A stretch of DNA of 64,000 bases from Cellulomonas carbonis. Lineage in GTDB: Bacteria; Actinomycetota; Actinomycetes; Actinomycetales; Cellulomonadaceae. The stretch lies in NCBI RefSeq assembly GCF_014636275.1, contig NZ_BMEB01000001.1:310001-374000 (forward strand). Reading direction: 5' to 3'. Within the stretch, counting starts at the first letter, position 1, and the number at the start of each line of letters is the position of its first letter. The notes below the pieces were generated by a model. It was not told where the DNA came from. It did no database searches and was given only the letters and a program-made list of their open reading frames with translations. Position numbers and translations under genes: made by a program. Below, one piece after another: positions 17,450 through 24,123 of this stretch.

Positions 17450-17659
17450 TCAGGACCGGCGCGACATCGGGATGAGGAAGGCGAGACCCCACAGGACGAT
17501 CCCGGCGGCGTACAGGAGCCCCGACTCGACGTCGAAGCCGACCATCAGCGCGACGAAGCCGCCGATCATGAGGGCGATGCACAGCACCGCGAGCAGGACC
17601 CCCGACGCCGCTGGTCGGTCGACGGCGGGCTCGTCCCACGCGGGCTCACGGGCGTCCAC
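17450..17659 (-). CDS. Small membrane protein with two transmembrane helices
   Basis: 69 residues from GTG 17659, preceded by GAGGAGG at good spacing. After an acidic N-terminus (DAREPAWDEPAVDRP) come two helices, VLLAVLCIALMIGGFVALMV and LLYAAGIVLWGLAFLIPM, and a short basic tail SRRS. Small two-helix membrane proteins of this kind are common in Micrococcales; function unknown. Divergent from the ferredoxin-like gene. Confidence 0.72.
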   Translation of the reverse strand: MDAREPAWDEPAVDRPAASGVLLAVLCIALMIGGFVALMVGFDVESGLLYAAGIVLWGLAFLIPMSRRS

Positions 17660-17850
17660 AGGTCCTCCTCGGTCGGCGGTTCGCGGCAACTGTCGCCCAC
17701 CGGGGCCACGGCCGCAACACCGTGTCGTCGGGCGGACGTCGCGGGCGGTCGTCCGACGCGCAGCGCCGAGCGGTGCGAACCCTGCGAAGCCGGGGCAGGC
17801 GGGGTCGACAGGGACCGGGCCGACCGGGAGGGCCTCCCTGCCGCGTCGGG

Positions 17851-17856
17851 TACCGT
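17851..17856 (+). promoter_or_regulatory. -10 element TACCGT, leaderless start
   Basis: TACCGT is followed by six bases and GTG 17863, so the cysteine-rich protein gene is probably transcribed without a leader. Confidence 0.4.
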
Positions 17857-17862
17857 CCTGCG

Positions 17863-18357
17863 GTGTCCACGACCGATCCGGTTCCCGCCGCGACCACGCC
17901 GGCGCTGACCGCGTGCAGCCTGTGCTCCGGGGAGACCCTCGGGGACGGCGACGCACCGGGCGGCCAGATGGCCCGGCTGCGCGCCATCGAGGAGGCCGGG
18001 CTCGCGCGGCTCGCGCTGGTCGAGTGCCTCGACGAGTGCGAGCGCGGGGACGTCGTCGTCGTGCGGCCGAGCCCGCACGGCCGTCGGTGCGGCGGCCGAC
18101 CGGTCTGGTTCGAGCAGCTCGCCGGCCCGGAGCGCAGCGAGGCCCTCGCGCGCTGGCTCGGTTCAGGTGGGCCCGGGGTGGCGTCGCTGCCCGACGAGCT
18201 GGCTCCCGTGCGCATCGAGCGGTCGCGCGACGCCGACGACGACGCGGGCAGCGCCGCCGGTGAGCCGGGGACCGCTGCTCCCGGCACGGGTGCCGCAGGC
18301 CAGGCTGCCGGCGTCACCACGGACGCGTCGGCCTGCTGCATTCCGGCGCACCACTGA
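17863..18357 (+). CDS. Cysteine-rich (2Fe-2S) ferredoxin-like protein, hypothetical
   Basis: 164 residues from GTG 17863. Cysteines occur as Cys18-x2-Cys21, Cys55-x3-Cys59 (VECLDECERG) and Cys76, followed by PVWFEQL. The spacing and the strand before CLDEC resemble thioredoxin-fold (2Fe-2S) ferredoxins and DUF1636-like metal-binding proteins. Residues 125-150 are a Gly/Ala-rich linker, and the protein ends SACCIPAHH, a possible metal-binding tail. A role in metal or cofactor trafficking is inference. No partner gene is adjacent. Confidence 0.65.
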   Translation: MSTTDPVPAATTPALTACSLCSGETLGDGDAPGGQMARLRAIEEAGLARLALVECLDECERGDVVVVRPSPHGRRCGGRPVWFEQLAGPERSEALARWLGSGGPGVASLPDELAPVRIERSRDADDDAGSAAGEPGTAAPGTGAAGQAAGVTTDASACCIPAHH

Positions 18358-18405
18358 GGACGCCGCGGTCGGCCCCCGGGTGCACCGCATCGCTGTCGGC
18401 AGGGT

Positions 18406-19125
18406 TCAGGACCGCTGGGCGGACAGGCGCGCGCCCGGTGACGACGGGGCCGTCGGACCCGCGGGCGGTGTGGTGACCGACGACGACGGCACGTCGTGCG
18501 TCGTCCGTCCGCCACGGAGCGACCGGCACAGCGCGACCTCCTCCGTGAGGAGCCGCACGAGCCGCGCGGCGCCGTCGGGAGCGGCCGCGAGCGCCTCGAC
18601 CGCGTGCTCGACGACGAGCTCGCCGGGGTGGTTGCGCGACCGCACGCTCACGAGGCCCGCGGTGAAGCGCCGTGCCCACCCGGCCTCGCCGGGGACCTCG
18701 TCGAGCGCCGCGCGGGCGCGGGGCCGCAGGTCGTCGGCGGGGCGGCCCTCGTGGACCGCGATGAGCCGCTCGCTCGTCATGAGGCCCACCGCGAGCACGC
18801 GCGCCTCCTCGCGGGACGCCACCGGGAGCGCCCGCGCCGCGGCGAGCGACGCGATCTCGTAGTCCCAGCGCGGGTCGTCGCCGACCAGGCCGACGACGTC
18901 CGGCACGAGGCGCACCAGGCCGGCCCGCGCGTCGTCGTCGACCGTGTCGTTGACGAGCCGGGCGAGGTGGGCGAGGAGGCGGTGGGTGCAGGCCGGTCGG
19001 TCGCTCCACCGCTCGCCCGCCAGGAGGCTCGCCCACTCCATGAAGCACGCACCGTCCTTCGGCCGGCGGTGCCGGCCGGGGGAGAGGACGGGGAGGACGT
19101 CGGGGACCTGGCGCACGGGGCTCAC
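18406..19125 (-). CDS. Conserved actinobacterial hypothetical protein
   Basis: 239 residues from GTG 19125. A conserved-looking N-terminal block contains KDGACFMEWASLLAGE, WSDRPACTHRLLAHLARLVN and a helical region ending RSRNHPGELVVEHAVEAL. I remember proteins with this type of GAC-ME...CTHP-LA-ARLVND block in other actinobacteria, annotated without function. It has no membrane segment and no recognisable catalytic motif. Ends in a Ser/Thr/Pro-rich tail. Converges on the ferredoxin-like gene. Confidence 0.7.
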   Translation of the reverse strand: MSPVRQVPDVLPVLSPGRHRRPKDGACFMEWASLLAGERWSDRPACTHRLLAHLARLVNDTVDDDARAGLVRLVPDVVGLVGDDPRWDYEIASLAAARALPVASREEARVLAVGLMTSERLIAVHEGRPADDLRPRARAALDEVPGEAGWARRFTAGLVSVRSRNHPGELVVEHAVEALAAAPDGAARLVRLLTEEVALCRSLRGGRTTHDVPSSSVTTPPAGPTAPSSPGARLSAQRS

Positions 19126-19264
19126 CTCGCCTGGGACGGCTGTGTCCTCCGAGTGTCCGTCAGCCACCCCGGTCTGGCAACGGCCGGACCGCGGCCCGCG
19201 GAGACCGGCGCGGCACGTCGCCGGGCGGCCTCGCCGTCCGTGCCCGACCGCCCCGCTCGCCCGG

Positions 19265-19630
19265 TCAGCGCACGCGCCGCAGCTGCCCACGCAGGTAGGG
19301 CCGCGCCCGACGTGCGCCGCCACGGCGCTCGACCGCCTCCTCGAGGCGCTCGAGCGCGGTCCGGACGAGCTCGAGGTCGACGGGCCAACCGCGGCGTGCG
19401 CACTCGTCCGCCCAGTCGGCCGGCGACGTGTGGCCGCGTTCGGCGTTGCACCGCCGGCAGGCGGCGACCTCGTTCTCGGGCCAGGACGGGCCGCCCTTCG
19501 TGCGCGGCACGAGGTGGTCGGTCGTGGCGGGGACGAGCGCGCCGAACGCGCGTCCGCACCACACGCACCGACCCTCCTGCGCGCGCACCGCCGCGGCGAG
19601 CCGCTCGACCCGTCCGACGTCGCCGCTCAC
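19265..19630 (-). CDS. HNH endonuclease
   Basis: 121 residues from GTG 19630. CVWCGRAF, then TTDHLVPRTKGG, then NEVAACRRCNAERG form an HNH nuclease domain with two CxxC zinc pairs and the DH catalytic pair. Small solitary HNH proteins of this kind occur widely in actinobacteria; the biological target is unknown and it is not next to a restriction or phage gene. The frame continues upstream to 19696, but that part is encoded by a repeat and looks non-coding. Confidence 0.82.
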   Translation of the reverse strand: MSGDVGRVERLAAAVRAQEGRCVWCGRAFGALVPATTDHLVPRTKGGPSWPENEVAACRRCNAERGHTSPADWADECARRGWPVDLELVRTALERLEEAVERRGGARRARPYLRGQLRRVR

Positions 19631-19639
19631 ACCGTGCCC

Positions 19640-19672
19640 ATGCCGTGCTCGTGCCGTGCTCGTGCCGTGCTC
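19640..19672. repeat. Three tandem 11-base repeats upstream of the HNH gene
   Basis: The unit GTGCCGTGCTC is repeated three times (first base A in the first copy), ten bases upstream of the HNH start. Unit length and copy number equal those of the array at 11476-11508, though the sequence differs. Confidence 0.7.
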
Positions 19673-19724
19673 ACCACGTCCGTCACGTCCCACCACGTGC
19701 TCACCGCCCGCTCGTGCGACGCGC

Positions 19725-20132
19725 TCAGGCGACGAACACGCAGAACGGGTGCCCCGCGGGGTCGGCGTAGACGTGGAGCGGCTCGTCGGGGTCGTCCGTG
19801 CGGTCGAGCAGGAGGCGCGCGCCGAGCGCGAGGGCGCGCGTGTGCTGCCGCTCGAGCTCGTCGAGGTCGGGCACGGTCGTGTCGAGGTGGAGCTGCTGCG
19901 GCACGCCCGGGTCGGGCCACGTCGGCTCGGGCAGATCGTCGACGCGCTGGAAGGCGAGGGCGACGCCTGCGCCCCGCAGCACGAGCCAGTCCGCGTCGTC
20001 GGGCGCCCCGTCGGAGGGCGGCTCGTCGCCTGCCCGGTACCGCAGGCCGAACATCTCGCGGTAGAACTCCGCGAGACGACGCGGGTCGGTCGCGTCGAGG
20101 ACGACGGAGCGGATCTCGGGGTACGGGCTCAT
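19725..20132 (-). CDS. VOC-family protein (glyoxalase/bleomycin-resistance fold)
   Basis: 135 residues from ATG 20132, with GGGAG upstream. VVLDATDPRRLAEFYREMFGL opens the first beta-alpha-beta-beta-beta module, QLHLDTTVPDLDELERQHTRAL the second, and YADPAGHPFCVFVA the C-terminal strand with its GHPFC metal-region motif. VOC proteins bind or cleave many small molecules, so the substrate is unknown. A TACCGT -10 element is visible at 20173-20168 on the minus strand. Confidence 0.87.
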   Translation of the reverse strand: MSPYPEIRSVVLDATDPRRLAEFYREMFGLRYRAGDEPPSDGAPDDADWLVLRGAGVALAFQRVDDLPEPTWPDPGVPQQLHLDTTVPDLDELERQHTRALALGARLLLDRTDDPDEPLHVYADPAGHPFCVFVA

Positions 20133-20271
20133 GCTGGCTCCCGGCGGGGTGCGAGGTGGACGCCTCGACGGTAGGACGGCGTCCGTGCCGCCGCCCGTCC
20201 CGCGACCGCGGCTGACCGCGAGACGTGCGACGCGCGGCGTGGGACGGTGGTCACCGACAGGGGAGGACGAC

Positions 20272-20463
20272 ATGATCGAGAGCGACGAGAGCCGGGTCGA
20301 CCCGGACGGCCCGACGGCCACCGGTGGGCACGACGTGCACGACGACGTCCCCGTGCTCGAGGCGGACGAGACCGTGCCGCCGAGGCCCGAGGAGGAGGTC
20401 GCCGACGTCGCACGGTCCCGGCCCGACCCGGCTGGGCACGGCGGTGGTGACGGCGACGGGTGA
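20272..20463 (+). CDS. Small acidic protein, hypothetical
   Basis: 63 residues from ATG 20272, with GGGGAGGA at ideal spacing. Rich in Asp, Glu, Val, Pro and His (HDVHDDVPVLEADETVPP), ending in Gly/Asp repeats; probably disordered. Function unknown. Divergent from the VOC gene and followed by a hairpin terminator shared with the tRNA cluster. Confidence 0.55.
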   Translation: MIESDESRVDPDGPTATGGHDVHDDVPVLEADETVPPRPEEEVADVARSRPDPAGHGGGDGDG

Positions 20464-20502
20464 CGCACCGGCCGGGGCGTGACCACGTGCCGAGGACGAC
20501 GA

Positions 20503-20530
20503 AGGCCGCCCCGGTCGTCCGGGGCGGCCT
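20503..20530. terminator. Bidirectional terminator, 12-bp stem
   Basis: AGGCCGCCCCGG pairs perfectly with CCGGGGCGGCCT over a TCGT loop. It sits between the small acidic gene (plus) and the end of the tRNA operon (minus). Confidence 0.8.
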
Positions 20531-20535
20531 CGTTC

Positions 20536-20610
20536 TGGTGGGCGATACTGGGATCGAACCAGTGACCTCTTCCGTGTCAGGGAAGCGCGCTACCGCTGCG
20601 CCAATCGCCC
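20536..20610 (-). tRNA. tRNA-Val (GAC)
   Basis: On the minus strand the acceptor GGGCGAT pairs with ATCGCCC, the anticodon loop is CTGACAC (anticodon GAC), and the T arm contains GGTTCGATCCC. The 3' CCA is encoded. Last tRNA of the Gly-Cys-Val operon. Confidence 0.95.
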
Positions 20611-20622
20611 GTGGTGTGTGCG

Positions 20623-20693
20623 AGGTGGAGACGGGATTCGAACCCGTGTAGACGGCTTTGCAGGCCGCTGCCTAGCCACTCGGCCACTCCACC
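20623..20693 (-). tRNA. tRNA-Cys (GCA)
   Basis: Acceptor GGTGGAG pairs with CTCCACC; the anticodon loop is CTGCAAA (anticodon GCA). The discriminator base is T, as expected for tRNA-Cys. CCA is not encoded. Middle tRNA of the cluster. Confidence 0.95.
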
Positions 20694-20745
20694 GCAGGCT
20701 CTCATGCCTCGCCCAGGTCACCCCGGCACGGGTATGTCGCCTCCG

Positions 20746-20818
20746 AGCGGACGACGGGATTCGAACCCGCGACCCTCACCTTGGCAAGGTGATGCTCTAC
20801 CAACTGAGCCACGTCCGC
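20746..20818 (-). tRNA. tRNA-Gly (GCC)
   Basis: Acceptor GCGGACG pairs with CGTCCGC; the anticodon loop is TTGCCAA (anticodon GCC). The T arm contains GGGTTCGAATCCC. CCA is not encoded. First tRNA of the cluster. Confidence 0.95.
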
Positions 20819-20861
20819 GCTGCACCGTCCGGATCTTCCCCGGCTCTGTGCGGCGTCCCAG

Positions 20862-20892
20862 ACTCTAACGCACCCCTGGCGCGATCGTCCAA
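20862..20892 (-). promoter_or_regulatory. Promoter of the tRNA Gly-Cys-Val operon
   Basis: On the minus strand TTGGAC (20892-20887) and TAGAGT (20867-20862) are separated by 17 bases, a good match to the housekeeping promoter. The -10 lies about 44 bases upstream of tRNA-Gly. Confidence 0.6.
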
Positions 20893-21036
20893 ATCGAGGG
20901 TGCCGACGGCCCTCGGGGCGCGGCCGGGCACGGCCCTCCCGCGCGTCGTCCGACTGTGCCGTGGCCCTGCGCCGGCGCAGTCCCCGTGCAGCCGGACGAC
21001 GTTCGTCGAGCACGCGGCTGCGCCGTCGTCGGGCGC

Positions 21037-21042
21037 TAGCGT
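21037..21042 (+). promoter_or_regulatory. -10 element TAGCGT, leaderless start of pabB
   Basis: TAGCGT is followed by six bases and GTG 21049, so pabB is probably expressed as a leaderless mRNA. Confidence 0.45.
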
Positions 21043-21048
21043 GACCGC

Positions 21049-22263
21049 GTGCCCCGGACCGCAGACCCACGCCCCGAGCGGGTGACGGGTGCGGGTCGGG
21101 CCCGGTTCGGCGACCTGGTCGCCCGCGACGTCGTCGACTGCGTCGACCTCGAGCGCGACGGCGACCGGGTGACCGAGGGCTTCTGGGCCGTGGTCGGGGA
21201 GTTCGACGGACCCGTCCGCGCCTGGCGCTTCGCCGACGTCCGGCGAGCGGGCGACGCGGGACCGGAGCGGGACGACGACGCCGACGACGCCGGCACCGGC
21301 GACGGCACCGGCGACGCGTGGCACGGGCCGGACGCGTCGGCGTGGCGCACGAGCCTGGACGCGGTCGCCTACCGCCGCGGGGTCGAGGCGGTCCGGCGCG
21401 CGGTCCACGAGGGCGACGTCTACCAGGTGAACCTCTGCCGGGTGCTCGAGGCGCCGCTCGCGCAGGCGGACCAGGCCCGGGGCGGCCCCGAGCCCGACGC
21501 CGCAGCGCTCGCCCGGCGTCTGCGGAGCGCGAACCCGGCGCCGTACGAGGGGTTCGTCCACGTCCCGGCGGGCTGCGGCTCGGAGCCGGTCTGGGTCGTG
21601 AGCGCCTCGCCCGAGCTCTTCCTCGACGTCCGGGACGGGTGGGTGTCCTCCGGGCCGATCAAGGGCACCGCGGCCACGCCGGAGGGGCTGCTCGACAAGG
21701 ACCGGGCCGAGAACGTCATGATCGCCGACATGGTGCGCAACGACCTGCAGCAGGTCTGCCGGCCGGGGACGGTCGAGGTGACCGACCTGCTCGGTCTGGA
21801 GCGGCACCCGGGACTAGTGCACCTCGTGACCACGGTCCGCGGGCGCCTGCTCCCGGGCACGGGCTGGTCGGCGCTCCTGGGGGCGACGTATCCGCCCGCG
21901 TCGGTGTCGGGCGCGCCCAAGAGCTCGGCGCTGCGCCTGATCCGCGAGCTCGAGCCCGTTCCCCGCGGGCCCTACTGCGGCGCCGTCGGGTGGCTCGACG
22001 CCGATGCGGGCCGCGCGCGGCTCGCGGTCGGGATCCGCACGTTCTGGTGGACGCCCGAGCGGGGCGGGGTGCTCCACTTCGGGACCGGCGCGGGGATCAC
22101 GTGGGGGAGCGACCCCGACGCCGAGTGGGCCGAGACCGAGCTCAAGGCGCGACGGCTCGTGGGGCTCGCGACCGCGGACGGGCGTCCTGCGGGCGACGCA
22201 GGCGACGGCGGTGACGGCAGTGGCACGGTGAGGACCAGGTCCGAGGAGAGGAGCACGACGTGA
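21049..22263 (+). CDS. pabB: Aminodeoxychorismate synthase component I (chorismate-binding)
   Basis: 404 residues from GTG 21049. Chorismate-binding family blocks are EGDVYQVNLCRVLEAP, SASPELFLDV, SSGPIKGTAATPEG, NVMIADMVRNDLQQVC, YPPASVSGAPKSSALRLI and the C-terminal FGTGAGITWGSDP. With ammonia from a glutaminase (PabA), the enzyme makes 4-amino-4-deoxychorismate, the folate precursor. Pairing with the downstream PLP lyase supports PabB over TrpE. No pabA is in the window. The tail after residue 380 is a Gly/Asp linker. The stop overlaps the next start as GTGA. Confidence 0.87.
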   Translation: MPRTADPRPERVTGAGRARFGDLVARDVVDCVDLERDGDRVTEGFWAVVGEFDGPVRAWRFADVRRAGDAGPERDDDADDAGTGDGTGDAWHGPDASAWRTSLDAVAYRRGVEAVRRAVHEGDVYQVNLCRVLEAPLAQADQARGGPEPDAAALARRLRSANPAPYEGFVHVPAGCGSEPVWVVSASPELFLDVRDGWVSSGPIKGTAATPEGLLDKDRAENVMIADMVRNDLQQVCRPGTVEVTDLLGLERHPGLVHLVTTVRGRLLPGTGWSALLGATYPPASVSGAPKSSALRLIRELEPVPRGPYCGAVGWLDADAGRARLAVGIRTFWWTPERGGVLHFGTGAGITWGSDPDAEWAETELKARRLVGLATADGRPAGDAGDGGDGSGTVRTRSEERSTT

Positions 22264-23129
22264 GCGGTGCGGAGGCCGACGGGGTCGTGGTCTGGGTCGA
22301 CGGCCGGCTGGTGCCCGCGGGCGCCCCGGCCCTCGACGCGGTCGACCACGGCCTCACGGTGGGCGACGGGGTCTTCGAGACGTGCGGGTTCGAGGCGGGG
22401 CAGCCGTTCGCCCTGACGCGTCACCTCGCGCGGCTGCGCCGCTCGGCGCGGGGCCTCGGGCTCGGCGACCCGGACGAGGACCTCGTGCGCCGCGGGGTCG
22501 CGGAGGTGCTCGCCGCGACCCCGGACCCCGGACGGCTGCGCATCACTGTGACCGCCGGACCCGGTCCGCTCGGGTCCGCCCGCACGTCGTCACGGCAGAC
22601 GGTGGTCGTCGCCGCGGGACCGGCCGGACCACCGCACCCGGCACGGGTGGTCCGCGTCCCGTGGACGCGCAACGAGCGGTCCGCCGTCGCGGGGCTCAAG
22701 ACCACGTCGTACGCCGAGAACGTCGTCGCGCTCGCGCGCGCGACGGCGGCGGGAGCCGACGAGGCGCTCCTGGCGAACACCGTCGGCGAGCTGTGCGAGG
22801 GCACCGGCAGCAACGTGTTCGTCGAGCGCGGCGGCGAGCTCCTCACGCCGCCCCTGTCGAGCGGCTGCCTCGCGGGCATCACGCGCGAGCTCGTGCTCGA
22901 GTGGTCGGCCGCCGAGGGGCTCCCGGTGCGTGAGGCGGCGCCCGGCGAGCTCGCGTGGTCGGTGCTCGACGATGTCGTCCGTGGCGGGGCGACGCTGGCG
23001 CTGTCGGGCTCGGTCAGGACGTTCGTGCCGGTCGTCGCGCTCGACGGCGAGCCCGTCGAGGTGGGCCCGCTCACGGCGCGCGTCGCCGCGCTGTACGCGG
23101 TGCGGGCCGCGGCCGACGTCGACCCGTGA
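22260..23129 (+). CDS. pabC: Aminodeoxychorismate lyase-like class IV aminotransferase
   Basis: 289 residues from GTG 22260, translationally coupled to pabB. A fold type IV PLP enzyme: VDHGLTVGDGVFETCGF near the N-terminus, VAGLKTTSYAENVVALARA with the PLP lysine, EALLANTVGELCEGTGSNVFV and SSGCLAGITRELVLEW. It would cleave aminodeoxychorismate to p-aminobenzoate and pyruvate. A branched-chain or D-amino-acid aminotransferase cannot be excluded by sequence alone, but the pabB neighbour makes PabC the likely role. Confidence 0.87.
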   Translation: MSGAEADGVVVWVDGRLVPAGAPALDAVDHGLTVGDGVFETCGFEAGQPFALTRHLARLRRSARGLGLGDPDEDLVRRGVAEVLAATPDPGRLRITVTAGPGPLGSARTSSRQTVVVAAGPAGPPHPARVVRVPWTRNERSAVAGLKTTSYAENVVALARATAAGADEALLANTVGELCEGTGSNVFVERGGELLTPPLSSGCLAGITRELVLEWSAAEGLPVREAAPGELAWSVLDDVVRGGATLALSGSVRTFVPVVALDGEPVEVGPLTARVAALYAVRAAADVDP

Positions 23130-23174
23130 GCGACGCGCCGTCCGACGACGGCGAGCGCGAGGTCGGGTACGAGA

Positions 23175-23206
23175 ACGCCCCTCCGCCCGTCGGGGCGGAG
23201 GGGCGT
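23175..23206. terminator. Bidirectional terminator, 14-bp stem
   Basis: ACGCCCCTCCGCCC pairs perfectly with GGGCGGAGGGGCGT around a GTCG loop, between the convergent pabC and SsgA-like genes. Confidence 0.85.
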
Positions 23207-23217
23207 CGTCGTGCGTC

Positions 23218-23610
23218 TCAGGCGTCGAGGAGCGTGACGATCAGGCGGGAGATCTCGTCCTCCATCTGGTCGCTCTCCTGACCGAAGGGCACCAGCGCGA
23301 CCGTCGCGTCGACGAACCGGACGAACGGCTCCGCCGGTCCGGCGAGCAGGTAGGACGGGTCCTCGTCGCGCCAGATGCGCACGTCGCCCGTGCCGGCAGG
23401 GGAGCCCGTGTCGGCGAGCAGCCCGTGCGCGAGGAGCTCGCGACCGATGAGCCAGGTCGACGTGGAGTGGGTCCCCGTGAAGACGATGCGGACCGTGTAC
23501 GGGTCCGCCGCGTCGAAGGAAAGCTCGGCGCTGATGGGCAGGACGCTCGCGTCCGGCAGGACCAGGTGCATGGGCACGACCTCAGAGGCTGTGCTCGCTC
23601 GCTCGGACAT
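23218..23610 (-). CDS. SsgA-family sporulation/cell division regulator (SALP)
   Basis: 130 residues from ATG 23610, preceded by GGAGAGGGG. Sequence blocks LSFDAADPYTVRIVF, WLIGRELLAHGLLADTG, GDVRIWRDED and VPFGQESDQMEDEI are those of the SsgA-like proteins of actinobacteria. In Streptomyces SsgA/SsgB position FtsZ for sporulation septa; in non-sporulating Micrococcales the role is less clear and probably concerns division or cell shape. Its gene is monocistronic. Confidence 0.92.
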   Translation of the reverse strand: MSERASTASEVVPMHLVLPDASVLPISAELSFDAADPYTVRIVFTGTHSTSTWLIGRELLAHGLLADTGSPAGTGDVRIWRDEDPSYLLAGPAEPFVRFVDATVALVPFGQESDQMEDEISRLIVTLLDA

Positions 23611-23748
23611 CGTCACCCCTCTCCGCATCTCGGCTCCGTCCGGTGACCAGCCTCATCGTCCCCCCTCGACCGACTCCTGCGCCAGGTTCGGAAATCTGGC
23701 TCTCATTCGCTAGCATCGTCGTCGCGCCTCGGGCTGACCGCGGTGCGA

Positions 23749-23820
23749 GGGCGATTGGCTCAGTGGTAGAGCGCCTCGTTCACACCGAGGAGGTCACTGG
23801 TTCGAACCCAGTATCGCCCA
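23749..23820 (+). tRNA. tRNA-Val (CAC)
   Basis: Acceptor GGGCGAT pairs with ATCGCCC; the anticodon loop is TTCACAC (anticodon CAC). CCA is not encoded. A TAGCAT -10 element (23711-23716) precedes it. Its acceptor and T arm are nearly identical to tRNA-Val(GAC) at 20536, only the anticodon arm differs. Confidence 0.95.
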
Positions 23821-23841
23821 CCCGATCTTGACCAGGGGATC

Positions 23842-23868
23842 CCCCGTGCGGGGGTCACCCGCACGGGG
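23842..23868 (+). terminator. Terminator after tRNA-Val, 11-bp stem
   Basis: CCCCGTGCGGG pairs perfectly with CCCGCACGGGG over a five-base loop, 22 bases after the tRNA end. Confidence 0.75.
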
Positions 23869-24088
23869 CCCGTCCCGGCCCCTCAGCGCGAGGACGTCCG
23901 CGCTGCTCATCGACGTGCAGACGCTAGCCGTTCGCCCGCGGTCGCCACGATCCGTGGTGACGGGATCACCCGTCCGGCGCAACGCGCGGGGAGTCGATTC
24001 TTCACCCGCTCCGCCCGCCATCCGGGACGATCGTCCGTGGCGCCACCCCGTGGGGGTCGAGGGCGGCGGTCGGCGGCCGACGCGCCGG

Positions 24089-24094
24089 TAGCAT
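24089..24094 (+). promoter_or_regulatory. -10 element TAGCAT of the thrS operon
   Basis: TAGCAT lies 29 bases before GTG 24124, with the ribosome-binding site CCGAGGAGAG in between. It is the likely start of the thrS-to-PrsW transcription unit. Confidence 0.45.
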
Positions 24095-24123
24095 CGTCGG
24101 GCCCGTCCAACCGAGGAGAGTCC

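Larger units (their letters stand above)
23821..24123. other. Intergenic region between tRNA-Val and thrS
   Basis: This 303-base stretch holds the tRNA terminator at its left end (23842-23868) and a TAGCAT -10 element (24089-24094) with a GAGGAGAG ribosome-binding site just before thrS. I see no T-box specifier/antiterminator pair and no convincing gene on either strand. Confidence 0.6.

Noticed and set aside
19631..19696. Longer N-terminus of the HNH protein
   Set aside because: The extra 22 residues are encoded by a tandem 11-base repeat and are low-complexity; the GTG at 19630 gives a normal short HNH protein.
20536..20818. tRNA cluster as integration site of a mobile element
   Set aside because: No integrase, no direct repeat of a tRNA 3' end and no change in base composition are seen on either side.
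23821..24123. Possible T-box riboswitch before thrS
   Set aside because: No specifier loop, no T-box consensus and no terminator/antiterminator pair near the start; the only hairpin belongs to the upstream tRNA.
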